From positions 248,001 through 312,000 of the forward strand of contig NZ_JALDAY010000013.1 of NCBI RefSeq assembly GCF_022698165.1: 64,000 bases of DNA, in the 5' to 3' direction. Shown here one piece after another: positions 34,351 to 43,571 of this stretch. This DNA comes from Streptomyces cylindrosporus (GTDB lineage Bacteria > Actinomycetota > Actinomycetes > Streptomycetales > Streptomycetaceae). The notes under the pieces are model-generated. The model was not told the DNA's origin. It saw only the letters and a list, made by a program, of their open reading frames with translations, and ran no database searches. Made by a program: the position numbers and the translations under genes. Each line of letters starts with the position of its first letter. Position 1 is the stretch's first letter.

Positions 34351-35220
34351 ATGGATCTGCGGCAGATGGAGGTCGTCGTCGCGGTGGCGGACGCGGGCGG
34401 CTTCACGGCTGCCGCGCGGCGGCTGCACGTGGTCCAGTCCGCCGTGTCCGGCACGGTCCGCGCGCTGGAACGCGAGTTGGGCACGCCGTTGTTCGACCGC
34501 ACCACGCACCGTGTCGCCCTCACCCCGGCCGGCGAGGCGTTCGTGCCCGCCGCGCGTGCGGCACTGCGGGCCGCCGAGCTGGCCCGGGAGGCGGTCGATG
34601 CGGTGCAGGGACAGTTGCACGGGCGGGTGACGGTCGGCACGATGCAGGGGGTCTGGGCGGGACTGCACCATGCCCTGGCGGCGCTGCGTGCTGAGCATCC
34701 GGGCGTGGTGGTGCGGCTGCGGCAGGCGGCCGTTGCCGACATCCGGCAGGCGTTGCGTGAGGGCACGGTGGACCTGGCCGTGGTGGCCCTGGATCGCCAG
34801 CAGCAGCGCGGGCTGACCACGAGGCTGCTGTCCCGTGAGGACATGGTGCTGCTGGCGTCGCCTCGGCGTGTGCTTGCCGGCGGGATGCCGAAGGCAGAGG
34901 TTCGGCTCGCCGACGTGGCCCGGCTGCCGCTGGTGGAGTTCACCCCCGGCTGGGCGATCCGTTACGCGGTCGACCGGGCCTTCAGAGCGGCAGGTGTCGA
35001 GCGCAGTGCGACGTTCGAGGTGAATGACATCGTGGCCGCCGCTGAACTGGTCCGCAATGATCTGGGTGTCTGCATTGTGCCCACCTCGATCGGGGACCGA
35101 TTCCCGGACCTGCTGCAATACCGGTTCGACCGGCACGCACCGCACTGGAAGGTCATGGTGGTTCGGCCTCCCGGCGAGCCACCACCGGCGGTCACCGCGC
35201 TGCTGCGGCACATCACCTGA
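34351..35220 (+). CDS. LysR family transcriptional regulator
   Basis: A 289-residue LTTR: helix-turn-helix GFTAAARRLHVVQSAVSGTV with the conserved FDRTTHRVALTPAGEAF, then a substrate-binding domain beginning GRVTVGTMQG. ATG at 34351 has GGGAGCGG upstream; a longer in-frame start at 34285 is less likely. It converges on the MFS transporter at 36618 rather than being divergent from it, so its target is not evident. It ends at a strong bidirectional terminator. Confidence 0.9.
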   Translation: MDLRQMEVVVAVADAGGFTAAARRLHVVQSAVSGTVRALERELGTPLFDRTTHRVALTPAGEAFVPAARAALRAAELAREAVDAVQGQLHGRVTVGTMQGVWAGLHHALAALRAEHPGVVVRLRQAAVADIRQALREGTVDLAVVALDRQQQRGLTTRLLSREDMVLLASPRRVLAGGMPKAEVRLADVARLPLVEFTPGWAIRYAVDRAFRAAGVERSATFEVNDIVAAAELVRNDLGVCIVPTSIGDRFPDLLQYRFDRHAPHWKVMVVRPPGEPPPAVTALLRHIT

Positions 35221-35298
35221 CCGGGCCGAGGCCGGCCGAGCTTGCGTTGTGCGCCGCAGCGCGGGCTGCCGACTCCCCGGGCGAGCGGTGGCCGAACG

Positions 35299-35334
35299 AC
35301 CCGGTGCGGTCCGTGCGCGCGGACCGCACCGGGT
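35299..35334. terminator. Bidirectional terminator
   Basis: ACCCGGTGCGGTCCG and CGGACCGCACCGGGT form a perfect 15-bp stem with a 6-base loop, centred between the convergent LysR and MFS genes. Confidence 0.85.
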
Positions 35335-35367
35335 GGTGAGCGTACAGATATCCCAGGGGCTGGCTGC

Positions 35368-36618
35368 TCAGTTGGAGACGGGGATGGCCTTGTGCTGGTC
35401 GGCGCCGCGTTCGGTGAGCCAGTAGAGCAGGGCCAGCAGCGGCAGGGCGGCGCCGAGGAAGCTCACCGCGGTCCACCCTCCGGCGCGGTAGGCGATCGAA
35501 CCGAACTGGGAGCCGAGGGCGCCACCGAGGAAGAAGGTGGCGATGAAGGCCGAGTTGAGGCGGGCCCGGGCGCCGGCGTCGAGTTGGTAGATGGTGTGCT
35601 GGCCGAGGATCAGGGTGGTCTGCACGGCCGTGTCGATGAGAATCGCGGCCAGGGCGAGCGCCACGATGCTGTGCTGCGCGAAGCCGGCGACGGCGAAGGC
35701 CGCGGCGGCCACAGCAAAGGCGAGGCCGGTCATGGGACGGGTGAGTTTGCGGTCGGCCCAGTGCCCGGCGAGCGGGGCGATGCCCGCACCGGCGGCGCCG
35801 ACCAGGGCGAAGAGGCCGACGCCGACGGGGGAGTAGTGGAAGCTTGGGCCGGTCAGCACGTAGGAGACGGTGGTCCAAAAGGCGCTGAAGGCGCCGAACA
35901 TCGCCGCCTGGTAGAGGCCGCGGCGCAGCAGCGCCGGGTGGGTGCGCACCAGCGTGACGGTCGAGCGCAGCACCTGGTGGTACGGCACGGTCGTGGTGGG
36001 TGCCTGCTTGGGCAGCGCGAAGCGCAGGGCCACGGCCAGCAGAGCCATCAAGACGGCGGAGCCGAGGTAGACCACGCGCCAGCCGGCGACGTCGGAGACC
36101 AGGCTGCTGAGGGTACGGGAGAGCAGAATGCCAGTCAGCAGGCCGCTCATCACCCGGCCGACGATCCGGCCACGGGCGTGATCGGGAGCCAGGCTCGCCG
36201 CGAACGGGACCAGGATCTGGGCGACCACCGACGTACCACCGCTGATCAGGGAGGCGACCAGGAGCATCGGGAACCCGGTCGCCAGGCCGGCGGCCACCAG
36301 GGCCACCGTGGTGACCGTCAGCAGGGCCGTGATCAGGCTTCGCTTCTCCAGCCGGTCGCCGAGCGGGACCAGGAACAGCATGCCGATCACATAACCGACC
36401 TGGGTGAGCGTGATGAGCAGGCCCGCGGTGGCCGTCGTGATGTGGAAGACGTCCCGCAGCGAGGACAGCAGGGGCTGTGCGTAATAGAGGTTGGCGACGG
36501 TCATGCCGGAGGCGACGGCCAGCAGAGCGACCAGCCGGCCGGGCACGCCGTGCGCTCCCGCCGCGCCGTGCTGGTACCTGCGCGGACCGGAGGTGCGGAG
36601 ATCGGATGACCGGGACAT
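35368..36618 (-). CDS. Major facilitator superfamily transporter
   Basis: A 416-residue integral membrane protein with about 12 helices. NLYYAQPLLSSL in helix 1, YVIGMLFLVPLGDRLEKRSLI (MFS motif A) and GHWADRKLTRP (the repeat of motif A in the second half) identify the family; the YYAQPLL start is typical of the YnfM/arabinose-efflux-like group. ATG at 36618 has AAGG upstream. Its first codons and 190 bp of upstream DNA are repeated near 38.3 kb. Confidence 0.9.
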   Translation of the reverse strand: MSRSSDLRTSGPRRYQHGAAGAHGVPGRLVALLAVASGMTVANLYYAQPLLSSLRDVFHITTATAGLLITLTQVGYVIGMLFLVPLGDRLEKRSLITALLTVTTVALVAAGLATGFPMLLVASLISGGTSVVAQILVPFAASLAPDHARGRIVGRVMSGLLTGILLSRTLSSLVSDVAGWRVVYLGSAVLMALLAVALRFALPKQAPTTTVPYHQVLRSTVTLVRTHPALLRRGLYQAAMFGAFSAFWTTVSYVLTGPSFHYSPVGVGLFALVGAAGAGIAPLAGHWADRKLTRPMTGLAFAVAAAAFAVAGFAQHSIVALALAAILIDTAVQTTLILGQHTIYQLDAGARARLNSAFIATFFLGGALGSQFGSIAYRAGGWTAVSFLGAALPLLALLYWLTERGADQHKAIPVSN

Positions 36619-36810
36619 GGGACCTTCTTCGCAAAGGACGAGCCGGACAGGCGGCCCGACGAAGGGACGTGACGGTGCTGGAGCGACGTCCTTGTTGCTC
36701 TCACCGGAACAAGCGCGCCACGCTCCCCGCTGCTTCCCATATCTTGGCGATGGATCTAGATATCAGTTATCTCCTGTGCAGATGACGGCGGGCGAGCCGC
36801 GACGACCAAG
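36561..36810. repeat. ~240-bp direct repeat, copy A (MFS 5' end and upstream)
   Basis: This segment contains the first ~19 MFS codons and the promoter region. It aligns over its length with 38262-38500, sharing blocks such as CGGCCCGACGAAGG, GTGACGGTG, TTGTTGCTCTCACC-like and GCGATGGATCT. Divergence is substantial, so the duplication is old. Confidence 0.65.
36758..36772. promoter_or_regulatory. Possible operator upstream of the MFS gene
   Basis: AGATA-TCAGT-TATCT is an AT-rich inverted repeat about 140 bp upstream of the MFS start. In repeat copy B the same place reads CGATGTCGGTTGTCT, so the symmetry is lost there. No adjacent regulator is an obvious binder. Confidence 0.35.
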
Positions 36811-37412
36811 ATGGTGAGAGGCGCCAAGTCCCCCGTCAGCGAGTCCGAACCGCTCCTCCCACCACTCCCAGTCCGATGGAGACCGCTGTCGCGGCGTACG
36901 CGAGGACGCGTGCCGCGCACGGTCGCCCTCGGCGGGCTGCGCGGATCCCTGAGCGCGAGGGCGCTCGCATTGGTGTCTGTGGCGGGGCCGCGTGGCGCCG
37001 TCGCGTCGGTGAACCGGCTGGATTTGCGCACGGGAGAGGGAGCTTGATCATGGCCGTAGGCTCCGGTGGGGACGTCGAGGTGCCAGCGGGTGGGTGTCCG
37101 GTCACGTTCCGGGTCGCCGAGGTCGGCTCGTGCTGCCTGCGCGTTGAGATGGACGTCGCGCGGCACAGCGCGCCCGTCTGCGGCCGTCGGGTTCGGCCAC
37201 ACCGGCGGCTGGAGCGGCAGTCCGCCCAGCCGCCGGCGCGCGTTCGTAGCGGCCCACCGTGAACCTGGCGCGGGCTGGCCCGCGCAGCGACTGGTGCCCT
37301 TCAGGTTCGTGCGCGACGGCGTCGCCGGCGCAGGAGTGTTGGGGGCCGGGGTGGGTTTGGGGGTGAGAGGCGGCGCGGCGGGCCCGGGGTCCTTGGGTGC
37401 CGCACTACGGTC
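36811..37412. other. Gap upstream of the methyltransferase
   Basis: A hydrophobic minus-strand stretch (LAYAATAVSIGLGVVGGAV near 36840-36905) may be a membrane-protein relic. Otherwise no motif, start with ribosome site or RNA is seen. The last 100 bp are G-rich on the plus strand. Confidence 0.3.
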
Positions 37413-38219
37413 GTGGGCGTGACGGGATCGAATGCCGACCACCGTTGGTCGCAATCCATGGCGGTGGCCTATGAGCAGTACCTTGTGCCGGTCGTCTTCC
37501 GGCCTTTCGCTGAGAACCTGGCCGCGAAGGCGGCGGCTCTGCGCCCTGGACGCGTGCTCGAACTGGCCGCGGGAACGGGTGCGTTGACCTCGAAGCTGCT
37601 TGCTGCGGCACCGTCGGCAGAGGTGACGGCGACCGATCTGAATGAGGCCATGGTCGCTTTCGGGGCGGCCCGGGTCCCGGCCGCGGTGTGGCGGCAGGCC
37701 GACGCACAGCGGCTGCCGTTTGCGGACGGGGCCTTCGATCTGGTGGTCTGCCAGTTCGGTGTGATGTTCTTTGCGGACCGGGTCGCGGCTTTTGCCGAGG
37801 TTCGACGCGTGCTGGGCGCGGGCGGCCGATTCTTGTTCAACACTTGGGGCCCGCTCGGCACGCACGGCTTCGAGGTCGCGCTGCAGGCCGGTCTGGAGCG
37901 GGCCTTTCCGGTCGACCCGCCGCGGTTCTTGGCGACGGGTCCGCATGGGTACGCCGACCCGGCCGTCGTGGTCGCTGATCTGACGGCCGCCGGGTTCTCC
38001 GTCGAGGAAGAACAGGAGCTGACGCTTGAGGGCCGGGCAGCGTCGGTCGCCGACCTTGCCACCGGGTACCTCACCGGGACGCCGGTGCGCGCGGCCGTGG
38101 GGGAGCGAGGAGACGGACCGGAGGTGCGGGCCGCGGTCGTCGAGGAGATGACGGCCCGTCTGGGACCGGGGCCGGGGACCGCTCCGATGATGGCGTACGT
38201 CTTCTGTGCCGCGGCCTGA
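37413..38219 (+). CDS. Class I SAM-dependent methyltransferase
   Basis: A 268-residue Rossmann methyltransferase: motif I VLELAAGTGALTSKL, acidic loop ATDLNEAMV, motif II/III LPFADGAFDLVVCQFGVMFF, and EVRRVLGAGGRFLFNTW. This is the small-molecule UbiE-like layout; the acceptor is unknown. Start is GTG at 37413, or GTG at 37419; neither has a good ribosome site and translation may be leaderless. It stands alone between the two repeat copies. Confidence 0.85.
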   Translation: MGVTGSNADHRWSQSMAVAYEQYLVPVVFRPFAENLAAKAAALRPGRVLELAAGTGALTSKLLAAAPSAEVTATDLNEAMVAFGAARVPAAVWRQADAQRLPFADGAFDLVVCQFGVMFFADRVAAFAEVRRVLGAGGRFLFNTWGPLGTHGFEVALQAGLERAFPVDPPRFLATGPHGYADPAVVVADLTAAGFSVEEEQELTLEGRAASVADLATGYLTGTPVRAAVGERGDGPEVRAAVVEEMTARLGPGPGTAPMMAYVFCAAA

Positions 38220-38261
38220 ACTCGAAGAGGGCCTGCCCGGGGAAGGGCATGCGCCCGATCG

Positions 38262-38500
38262 CGGCGCGCTGCGACCAGCGCGAACCGGAGATGCGGAGAT
38301 CGGGACGTGGGGCCTTTTTCGTGAAGGGACGATCCGAACAGTCGGCCCGACGAAGGGGCGTGACGGTGTTCGAGCGGCGTCCTCGTTGCTCTCACCCAGA
38401 ACGAGCGCGCGGCGCTCTCCCCGGCTTCCGGGGTCTCTGCGATGGATCTCGATGTCGGTTGTCTCGGCCGCAGATGGCCGGCGGGTCGGCCGCGACGAAC
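38262..38500. repeat. ~240-bp direct repeat, copy B
   Basis: Diverged copy of 36561-36810, starting with the counterpart of the MFS N-terminal codons (GAACCGGAGATGCGGAGATCGGGACGTGG-like order) and running through the upstream region. No MFS gene follows, so only the 5' end was duplicated or the rest was lost. Bases 38501-38762 show nothing recognisable. Confidence 0.6.
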
Positions 38501-38762
38501 GCGTGCGCCCGTGGCCTGCGTTGTGCCCCCGCCGCGGGTCTGCGGCTTCGGCCCGCTGGGTTCCCGCACCCTGCGAGGCCACCACCAGAATGGTCTTCGC
38601 GCAGGGCACGGGAGGAGTCGCAGCGGACGCCGGCGTGTCCGACCAGTTCTTTTCGGTGGGTGTCCCACCGGCGCCGGCCGGGGCCATCCCGGCCGGCGGT
38701 GTCATGGTCGGCGGGGTGGACGGGGTAGTGCGGGCCGGGCCGGGAGTCCGTGCTCGGCGTGG

Positions 38763-39071
38763 CTACGACGTCATGTGGGCTTTCGCGGCCAGTGCCCTCT
38801 GCAGCACTTTCTCTCGGTAGGGGTTGGCCGTGCTGAGGGCCTTGGCCACCTCCACGGCCTCGTCGAGCAGAGCAAGCCGGCGTTCAGGCAGCTCCCGTAT
38901 CATGGGTGAGTTGCTCTCCTCCACGAGGACGTACGCCAGTTTCGATCCGTACACCTCCGGCTGGACCTGCGTCAGCAGACGGTAGATCCACAGCCCCTCG
39001 ACGCCTCGCACCACCCGGCGGTTGGCGCTGAGCAGCCTGACCCTCGCCTGCACCACCATGTCCTGATCCAT
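38763..39071 (-). CDS. Hypothetical small protein (102 aa)
   Basis: I do not recognise the family. The protein is soluble, helical and charged: RVRLLSANRRVVRGVEGLWI at the N-terminus, LAYVLVEESNS in the middle and LLDEAVEVAKALSTANP near the C-terminus. The ATG at 39071 is preceded by GAAGGGGATCA, a convincing ribosome site, and codon bias is normal for the window, so it is likely a real gene. It has no close neighbour on its strand. Confidence 0.6.
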   Translation of the reverse strand: MDQDMVVQARVRLLSANRRVVRGVEGLWIYRLLTQVQPEVYGSKLAYVLVEESNSPMIRELPERRLALLDEAVEVAKALSTANPYREKVLQRALAAKAHMTS

Positions 39072-39681
39072 TGATCCCCTTCGTCCCCGCCCCTTTCCGG
39101 CCGGCGCATGTCACGCGGCGCGACAGCACGGCGCACACGTAGGCAGCCGGTGAGCGGTTGCCGACGCATGGGCCGGAGAGGGGATGACGACGAGTGTGCG
39201 GGTATGGCACCGCCCGCAACAAGGCCGTACAGGCGTGTGCTTGGTCCTACCGAAAGCTTCTGTGACCAGGCATGATGGACCTGACACTCACTCAAGCCCC
39301 GGCTCGCGGGCGAGCGTTGTGCCGGATCAGCGGATGCCGGACGTAGGGCGGAGGGGTGCCGGGTGCCGGTTCCGAACGGGTCGGCGACGCTCCCGACGGA
39401 ACCGCCCAGTCACCCACAGACCTCGACCGTGCGCCCGCCGGACTCGGCCCCGCCCCGCAGCGATCCTCTCGTCCGGCTCGACCTCGGCGGGGCGCTCATG
39501 TCGCTCGCGGTGTCCGCTTCGACGACGCGCTCCAGCCGCCGGCCGCATGCGGACGCGAGCGGTCGACCGCGCCGGAGGAGAGGGGCGAGCCAGGACCTTC
39601 GGTGAAAGCGCCGGTAACAGCCACGTGAGTGCCGCAGATTCGGGTGGGGAATGAACTCCGACCTTGATTGTTGAAAGCGGT
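39072..39681. other. Intergenic region
   Basis: About 600 bases with no supported gene. Short frames are arginine-rich shadows without motifs or ribosome sites. Confidence 0.4.
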
Positions 39682-40704
39682 ATGAAAAAGATCGGGTTCC
39701 TGTCCTTCGGCCACTGGACGCCATCGCCGCACTCTCAGACGCGCTCCGCCGCGGACGCCCTGCTCCAGGCGATCGACCTCGCGGTGGCCGCGGAGGAACT
39801 GGGCGCCGACGGCGCGTACTTCCGCGTCCATCACTTCGCGCGCCAGTACGCCTCGCCGTTCCCGCTGCTGGCCGCCATCGGCGCGCGCACCAGCCGGATC
39901 GAGATCGGCACCGGCGTGATCGACATGCGCTACGAGAACCCGCTCTACATGGCCGAGGACGCCGGCGCCGCGGACCTGATCTCCGGTGGCCGGCTGCAGC
40001 TCGGGATCAGCAGAGGATCCCCGGAGCAGGTCATCGACGGTTGGCGCCACTTCGGGCACCTGCCGGCCGAAGGAGCCACGGACGCCGACATGGCTCGCGC
40101 CCACACCGAGCGGCTCCTGGACGTACTGACGGGTCAGGGCTTCGCGCAGCCCAACCCCAACCCGATGTTCTCCAACCCGCCCGGACTGCTGCGCATCGAG
40201 CCGCACTCCGAAGGCCTCAGGGACCGTATCTGGTGGGGATCCAGCTCGAACGCCACCGCGGCGTGGGCGGCCAGGCTCGGGATGAACCTGCAGAGCTCGA
40301 CCCTCAAGGACGACGAGAGCGGCGAACCTCTGCACGTCCAGCAGCGCAAGCAGATCGAGGCCTACCGCAAGGCCTGGCGGGAGGCCGGCCACACCCGTGA
40401 GCCGCGGGTCTCGGTCAGCCGCAGCATCTTCGCCCTGGTCGACGACCGCGACCGCGCCTACTTCGGCCGTGAGAGCAACTCGAAGGACCAGATCGGCTAC
40501 ATCGACGCCAACACCCGTGCGATCTTCGGCCGCTCCTACGCCGCCGAGCCCGACGTGCTGGTCAAGCAGCTCGCCGAGGACGAAGCGGTCGCGGCCGCCG
40601 ACACACTGCTCCTCACCGTGCCCAACCAGCTCGGGGTCGCGTACAACGCCCATGTGATCGAGAGCATCCTGACGCACGTCGCTCCGGCACTGGGCTGGCG
40701 CTGA
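39682..40704 (+). CDS. LLM class flavin-dependent oxidoreductase
   Basis: A 340-residue luciferase-like monooxygenase: MKKIGFLSFGHWTPSP start, ELGADGAYFRVHHFARQYASP (strand 2 region), RIEIGTGVIDMRYENPLYMAEDAG and GGRLQLGISRGSPEQ. The RGSPEQV segment and YENP motif point to an FMN-type alkanal-monooxygenase-like branch different from the enzyme at 2533. ATG at 39682 follows GAAAGCGG. It is monocistronic, closed by a hairpin at 40712. Confidence 0.88.
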   Translation: MKKIGFLSFGHWTPSPHSQTRSAADALLQAIDLAVAAEELGADGAYFRVHHFARQYASPFPLLAAIGARTSRIEIGTGVIDMRYENPLYMAEDAGAADLISGGRLQLGISRGSPEQVIDGWRHFGHLPAEGATDADMARAHTERLLDVLTGQGFAQPNPNPMFSNPPGLLRIEPHSEGLRDRIWWGSSSNATAAWAARLGMNLQSSTLKDDESGEPLHVQQRKQIEAYRKAWREAGHTREPRVSVSRSIFALVDDRDRAYFGRESNSKDQIGYIDANTRAIFGRSYAAEPDVLVKQLAEDEAVAAADTLLLTVPNQLGVAYNAHVIESILTHVAPALGWR

Positions 40705-40711
40705 GCGCGGC

Positions 40712-40754
40712 GTGGGGGCATGCGCGGGCGGTTGCAAGCCGTGCACGCCCCCAC
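40712..40754. terminator. Terminator of the LLM oxidoreductase gene
   Basis: GTGGGGGC pairs with GCCCCCAC across a 27-base loop that can itself pair partly (GCATGC/GTGCAC). It begins 8 bp after the stop. Confidence 0.55.
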
Positions 40755-41079
40755 TGGAGATCCCTCCGCCGGGCGGATCGGCGGCGGGGCTGCGTACATC
40801 TGCACCGAGCCGCCTGGACGCCGAACCACGTGAGGTCGGCGAAGTCTTGGGACTCGGGCGGCCAGCGGTGCACAAGGGGACGAAGTGGCGCTCCGCCTCG
40901 GGTGGCAGGTCGGTCAGCACGGCCTCCCGCCGGATCTCCGGCAGTTCACCATCCACCGGCTGGCAGCGGGCACCCTAGTACCGCCTCATCCAGCCCAGCG
41001 TGCAGAAGAGCTACACCCCTCCGCGAATGACCCAGTTGCCACGCGCAGGCGCCGATTGGCAGATCGATGCCGCTTCAAG

Positions 41080-41406
41080 ACCCGCAACGGTGCCGGGGCG
41101 CCATCTGGAGGTGCGACGTTCGGGCTCGTCTTCCCCCGGGACGCAGCTGCCCGTCTCACCGCCGCGGTCGGTATCGACGACGAGGTCGCCCCCTACGGCT
41201 CGGTCTCCTTCGTTGTCGTCGCCGTCGTCGCTGACGGCCACAGTGTGACCACTGTCCCTGTCCTGACCGGCGATTCTCAGGCCGCGTCTTTGGGCCTCGA
41301 AGTGTGCGGCGTCCAGGACCTGCACCTCGTCGTCCAGGACAGTGCCGGCGGCAACGCCCGCGACGACGCCGGCCGGGCCGACGCCCGGCTCATCTGCGCG
41401 GGCTGA
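41080..41406 (+). pseudogene. NPCBM-type carbohydrate-binding module remnant
   Basis: The frame ending at 41406 reads AAVGIDDEVAPYGSVSFVVV, then VLTGDSQAASLGLEVCGVQD and LHLVVQDSAGGNARDDAGRA, with DARLICAG at the end. This matches NPCBM/NEW2 modules (VGVDDEVG, LTGD, LxLVVTDxGDG, DHADWADARL) found at the ends of glycosidases. Several signature residues have changed and no catalytic domain or start lies upstream, so it is a relic of a larger gene. Confidence 0.55.
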
Positions 41407-41842
41407 CGTTCTCCTCCCTTTCTTCGCCATCTCAGGGAGGGGATTCCCGTCTGCCTCTCGGTGGCGGGCTTGGGGCTCCAGCCGGCGTTGCAGACGAATC
41501 CGCAGGCGGGGTTCGTGCAAGCGCCAGGCGGGATGTCGTGCGCGGAGGGTGGGTGAGTCCTGCGCGGCAGATCGGGTTCATTGCCTGCTTGCCCGGGTCG
41601 GGATGGACGTCGGGGGAGCGCTTCCAGTTCGGCGTGGATCTGAGGGCGGGGAACTTCTCGGACGGGCTATCCGCAATGTGCGGAGCGCGCTGATGGGCGC
41701 GGCATTTCCGTTCCGCCGGAGTGAGGTTCTGGCAACTCCCCTTTATTCCGGATGACTTCGTTCGGAAATCCCCGAGGGCTGGAGTTGGTCTCCACGGACA
41801 GCGGCGAGGTGTCAAGCCTCGGCGCCCGGCATGGAGGATGTC
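41407..41842. other. Gap upstream of the nitrogen-starvation cluster
   Basis: About 435 bases without supported gene. It should contain the cluster promoter. I looked for a GlnR-type box and found no convincing one. Confidence 0.35.
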
Positions 41843-42148
41843 ATGCCCGAGATGTATTTTCATGTGCGCTGGCCCGATGGCGCGACGCAGCGCTGCTATT
41901 CCCCCTCCACGGTAGTCGAGGACTATTTCGTTCCCGGCGGTCAATACGCAGTTGCGGATTTCGTGGAGCGCAGCCGCACGGCACTCGATATCGCCGGGGA
42001 GCGCGTGAGGGAGAAGTTCGGCTTCTTCTGTACCGGTGCCTCCGGCCAACTCGCGCAGATCGAGCGGGCCGCCGCCGCGTACGCCGCTGTCAGTGGCGCC
42101 GAGGTCACGGTCGAATCCCTGACCGGCGCCGACGGGAGCACGCGGTGA
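41843..42148 (+). CDS. nitG: MSMEG_0570-family nitrogen starvation response protein (NitG-like)
   Basis: A 101-residue protein with the family's order: MPEMYFHVRWPDGATQRCYS, PSTVVEDYFVPGGQYAVADF, ERSRTALDIAGERVREKFGF, then C-x-GASGQLAQIE. The molecular function is unknown; the family occurs with radical SAM, flavoprotein and nitrilase partners in Nit1C clusters. ATG at 41843 is chosen over one 12 bases upstream because GGAGG sits at the right distance. It is the first gene of the cluster and overlaps the next (GTGA). Confidence 0.9.
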   Translation: MPEMYFHVRWPDGATQRCYSPSTVVEDYFVPGGQYAVADFVERSRTALDIAGERVREKFGFFCTGASGQLAQIERAAAAYAAVSGAEVTVESLTGADGSTR

Positions 42149-43500
42149 GCTCGGCTTCGGCGATACGGGCGCTCGGCGCCCTTCCCTCCGGCCTGACGGG
42201 CCGGGGAGGTGCCCCGATCCCGGTGGTCGTGGTCGGTGGCGGTCAGGCGGGGCTCTCCATGAGCTACTGCCTTGGCCGGCGTGGTGTCGAGCACGTCGTG
42301 GTCGAGGCGAACCGGGTCGGGCACGAGTGGCGTGAGCGGCGCTGGGACTCCTTCTGTCTGGTGACCCCCAACTGGCAGTGCAGGCTGCCCGGTTATCCGT
42401 ATGAGGGCGACGATCCGGACGGGTTCATGGTCCGTGACGAGATCGTCCGGTACCTGGAGGACTATGTGTCGTTATTCCGGCCGCCGCTGGTGGAGGGTGT
42501 GACGGTCACCCGGCTGCGGCGCTCGCCCACCGGGGTGTTCGAACTCTCGACCACCGCCGGGGACGTCACCGCCGAGCAGGTGGTGGTCGCCACCGGCCCC
42601 TACCACACACCCTCCGTCCCGCCGATGGCCCAGCGCCTGCCCGACGACATCACACAGGTCCACTCCTCCCGCTACCGCAGCCCCGGCCAACTCCCCGGGG
42701 GCGCCGTCCTCGTGGTCGGCACCGGCCAGTCCGGCTGCCAGATCGCCGAGGACCTACACCTCGCCGGGCGCCAGGTGCACCTGGCCGTCGGCAGTGCCCC
42801 TCGTGTGGCCCGCTTCTACCGCGGCCGCGACTGCGTGGCCTGGCTCGACGACATGGGCCACTACGACAAGTCCATCGACGAGTTCGACGACGCCGACGCC
42901 GTGCGCATGCGGGTCAACCACTACGTCACCGGCCGCGACGGCGGCCGCGACATCGACCTGCGCGCCTTCGCCCGCGACGGCATGCGGCTGTACGGGCGGC
43001 TCACCGCGATCACCGGTACCGGCCTGGAGTTCGCCGACGACCTGAAGGTGAACCTCGACCACGCCGACGCCGTCGCCGAGGGCATCAAGGACGCCATCGA
43101 CGCCCACATCACCGCGCACGGCATCGACGCCCCGACGGAGCCGCGGTACGTCCCGGTGTGGGAGCCGAACGAGCAGCCGCGCGCACTGGACCTGGAGACC
43201 GCCGGCATCACCTCGGTGATCTGGTCGACCGGCTTCCGGCGCGACCACCGGTGGATCGAGGCCCCCGTCTTCGACGGGCGCGGCTACCCGATGCACTGGC
43301 GTGGCGCCACCAGCACGTCCGGCCTGCACTTCCTCGGTCTGCCCTGGCAGTACTCGTGGGGCTCTGGCCGCTTCGAGGCGGTCGGCCGGGACGCCGAGTT
43401 CCTCGCGGACCACATCGATGCCTCGCGCCGCCTGGCCGACGTGTGCGGCACGCTCACCGGAGCCCCCAGCGAACTCGCCTCCGCCCTCCCGATCGGCTGA
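42145..43500 (+). CDS. nitH: MSMEG_0569-family flavin-dependent oxidoreductase (NitH-like)
   Basis: A 451-residue FAD/NAD(P)-dependent monooxygenase-like protein: FAD motif VVVGGGQAGLSMSYCL, a second nucleotide motif VLVVGTGQSGCQIAEDL, and an ATGPYHTPSVP segment typical of flavoprotein monooxygenases. The LVTPNWQCRLPGYPYEGDDP stretch is characteristic of this subfamily. The GTG at 42145 overlaps the NitG stop. The frame is open further upstream but that is inside nitG. Known Nit1C clusters carry this protein with unknown exact reaction. Confidence 0.9.
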   Translation: MSSASAIRALGALPSGLTGRGGAPIPVVVVGGGQAGLSMSYCLGRRGVEHVVVEANRVGHEWRERRWDSFCLVTPNWQCRLPGYPYEGDDPDGFMVRDEIVRYLEDYVSLFRPPLVEGVTVTRLRRSPTGVFELSTTAGDVTAEQVVVATGPYHTPSVPPMAQRLPDDITQVHSSRYRSPGQLPGGAVLVVGTGQSGCQIAEDLHLAGRQVHLAVGSAPRVARFYRGRDCVAWLDDMGHYDKSIDEFDDADAVRMRVNHYVTGRDGGRDIDLRAFARDGMRLYGRLTAITGTGLEFADDLKVNLDHADAVAEGIKDAIDAHITAHGIDAPTEPRYVPVWEPNEQPRALDLETAGITSVIWSTGFRRDHRWIEAPVFDGRGYPMHWRGATSTSGLHFLGLPWQYSWGSGRFEAVGRDAEFLADHIDASRRLADVCGTLTGAPSELASALPIG

Positions 43501-43571
43501 GGAACCACACCCTGCGGCTCACTAATCCCTGCGGCTAAACCACACCATGCGGCTGAGGAACCACACCATGG
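43501..43571. repeat. Short imperfect direct repeats between nitH and the amidohydrolase
   Basis: AACCACACC followed by (A/C)TGCGGCT occurs twice (43503-43519 and 43539-43553), AACCACACCATGG once more at 43559-43571, and CTGCGGCT also stands alone between them. The last copy contains the chosen ATG of the next gene, and the second copy contains a competing ATG. Confidence 0.6.

Noticed and set aside
36756..38705. A 649-codon minus-strand open frame opposite the methyltransferase
   Set aside because: Its apparent internal similarity comes from the two copies of the DNA repeat; composition is that of an antisense shadow.
41407..41842. GlnR binding site upstream of the nitrogen-starvation cluster
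   Set aside because: I looked for GTnAC-n6-GaAAC-like pairs and found none convincing.
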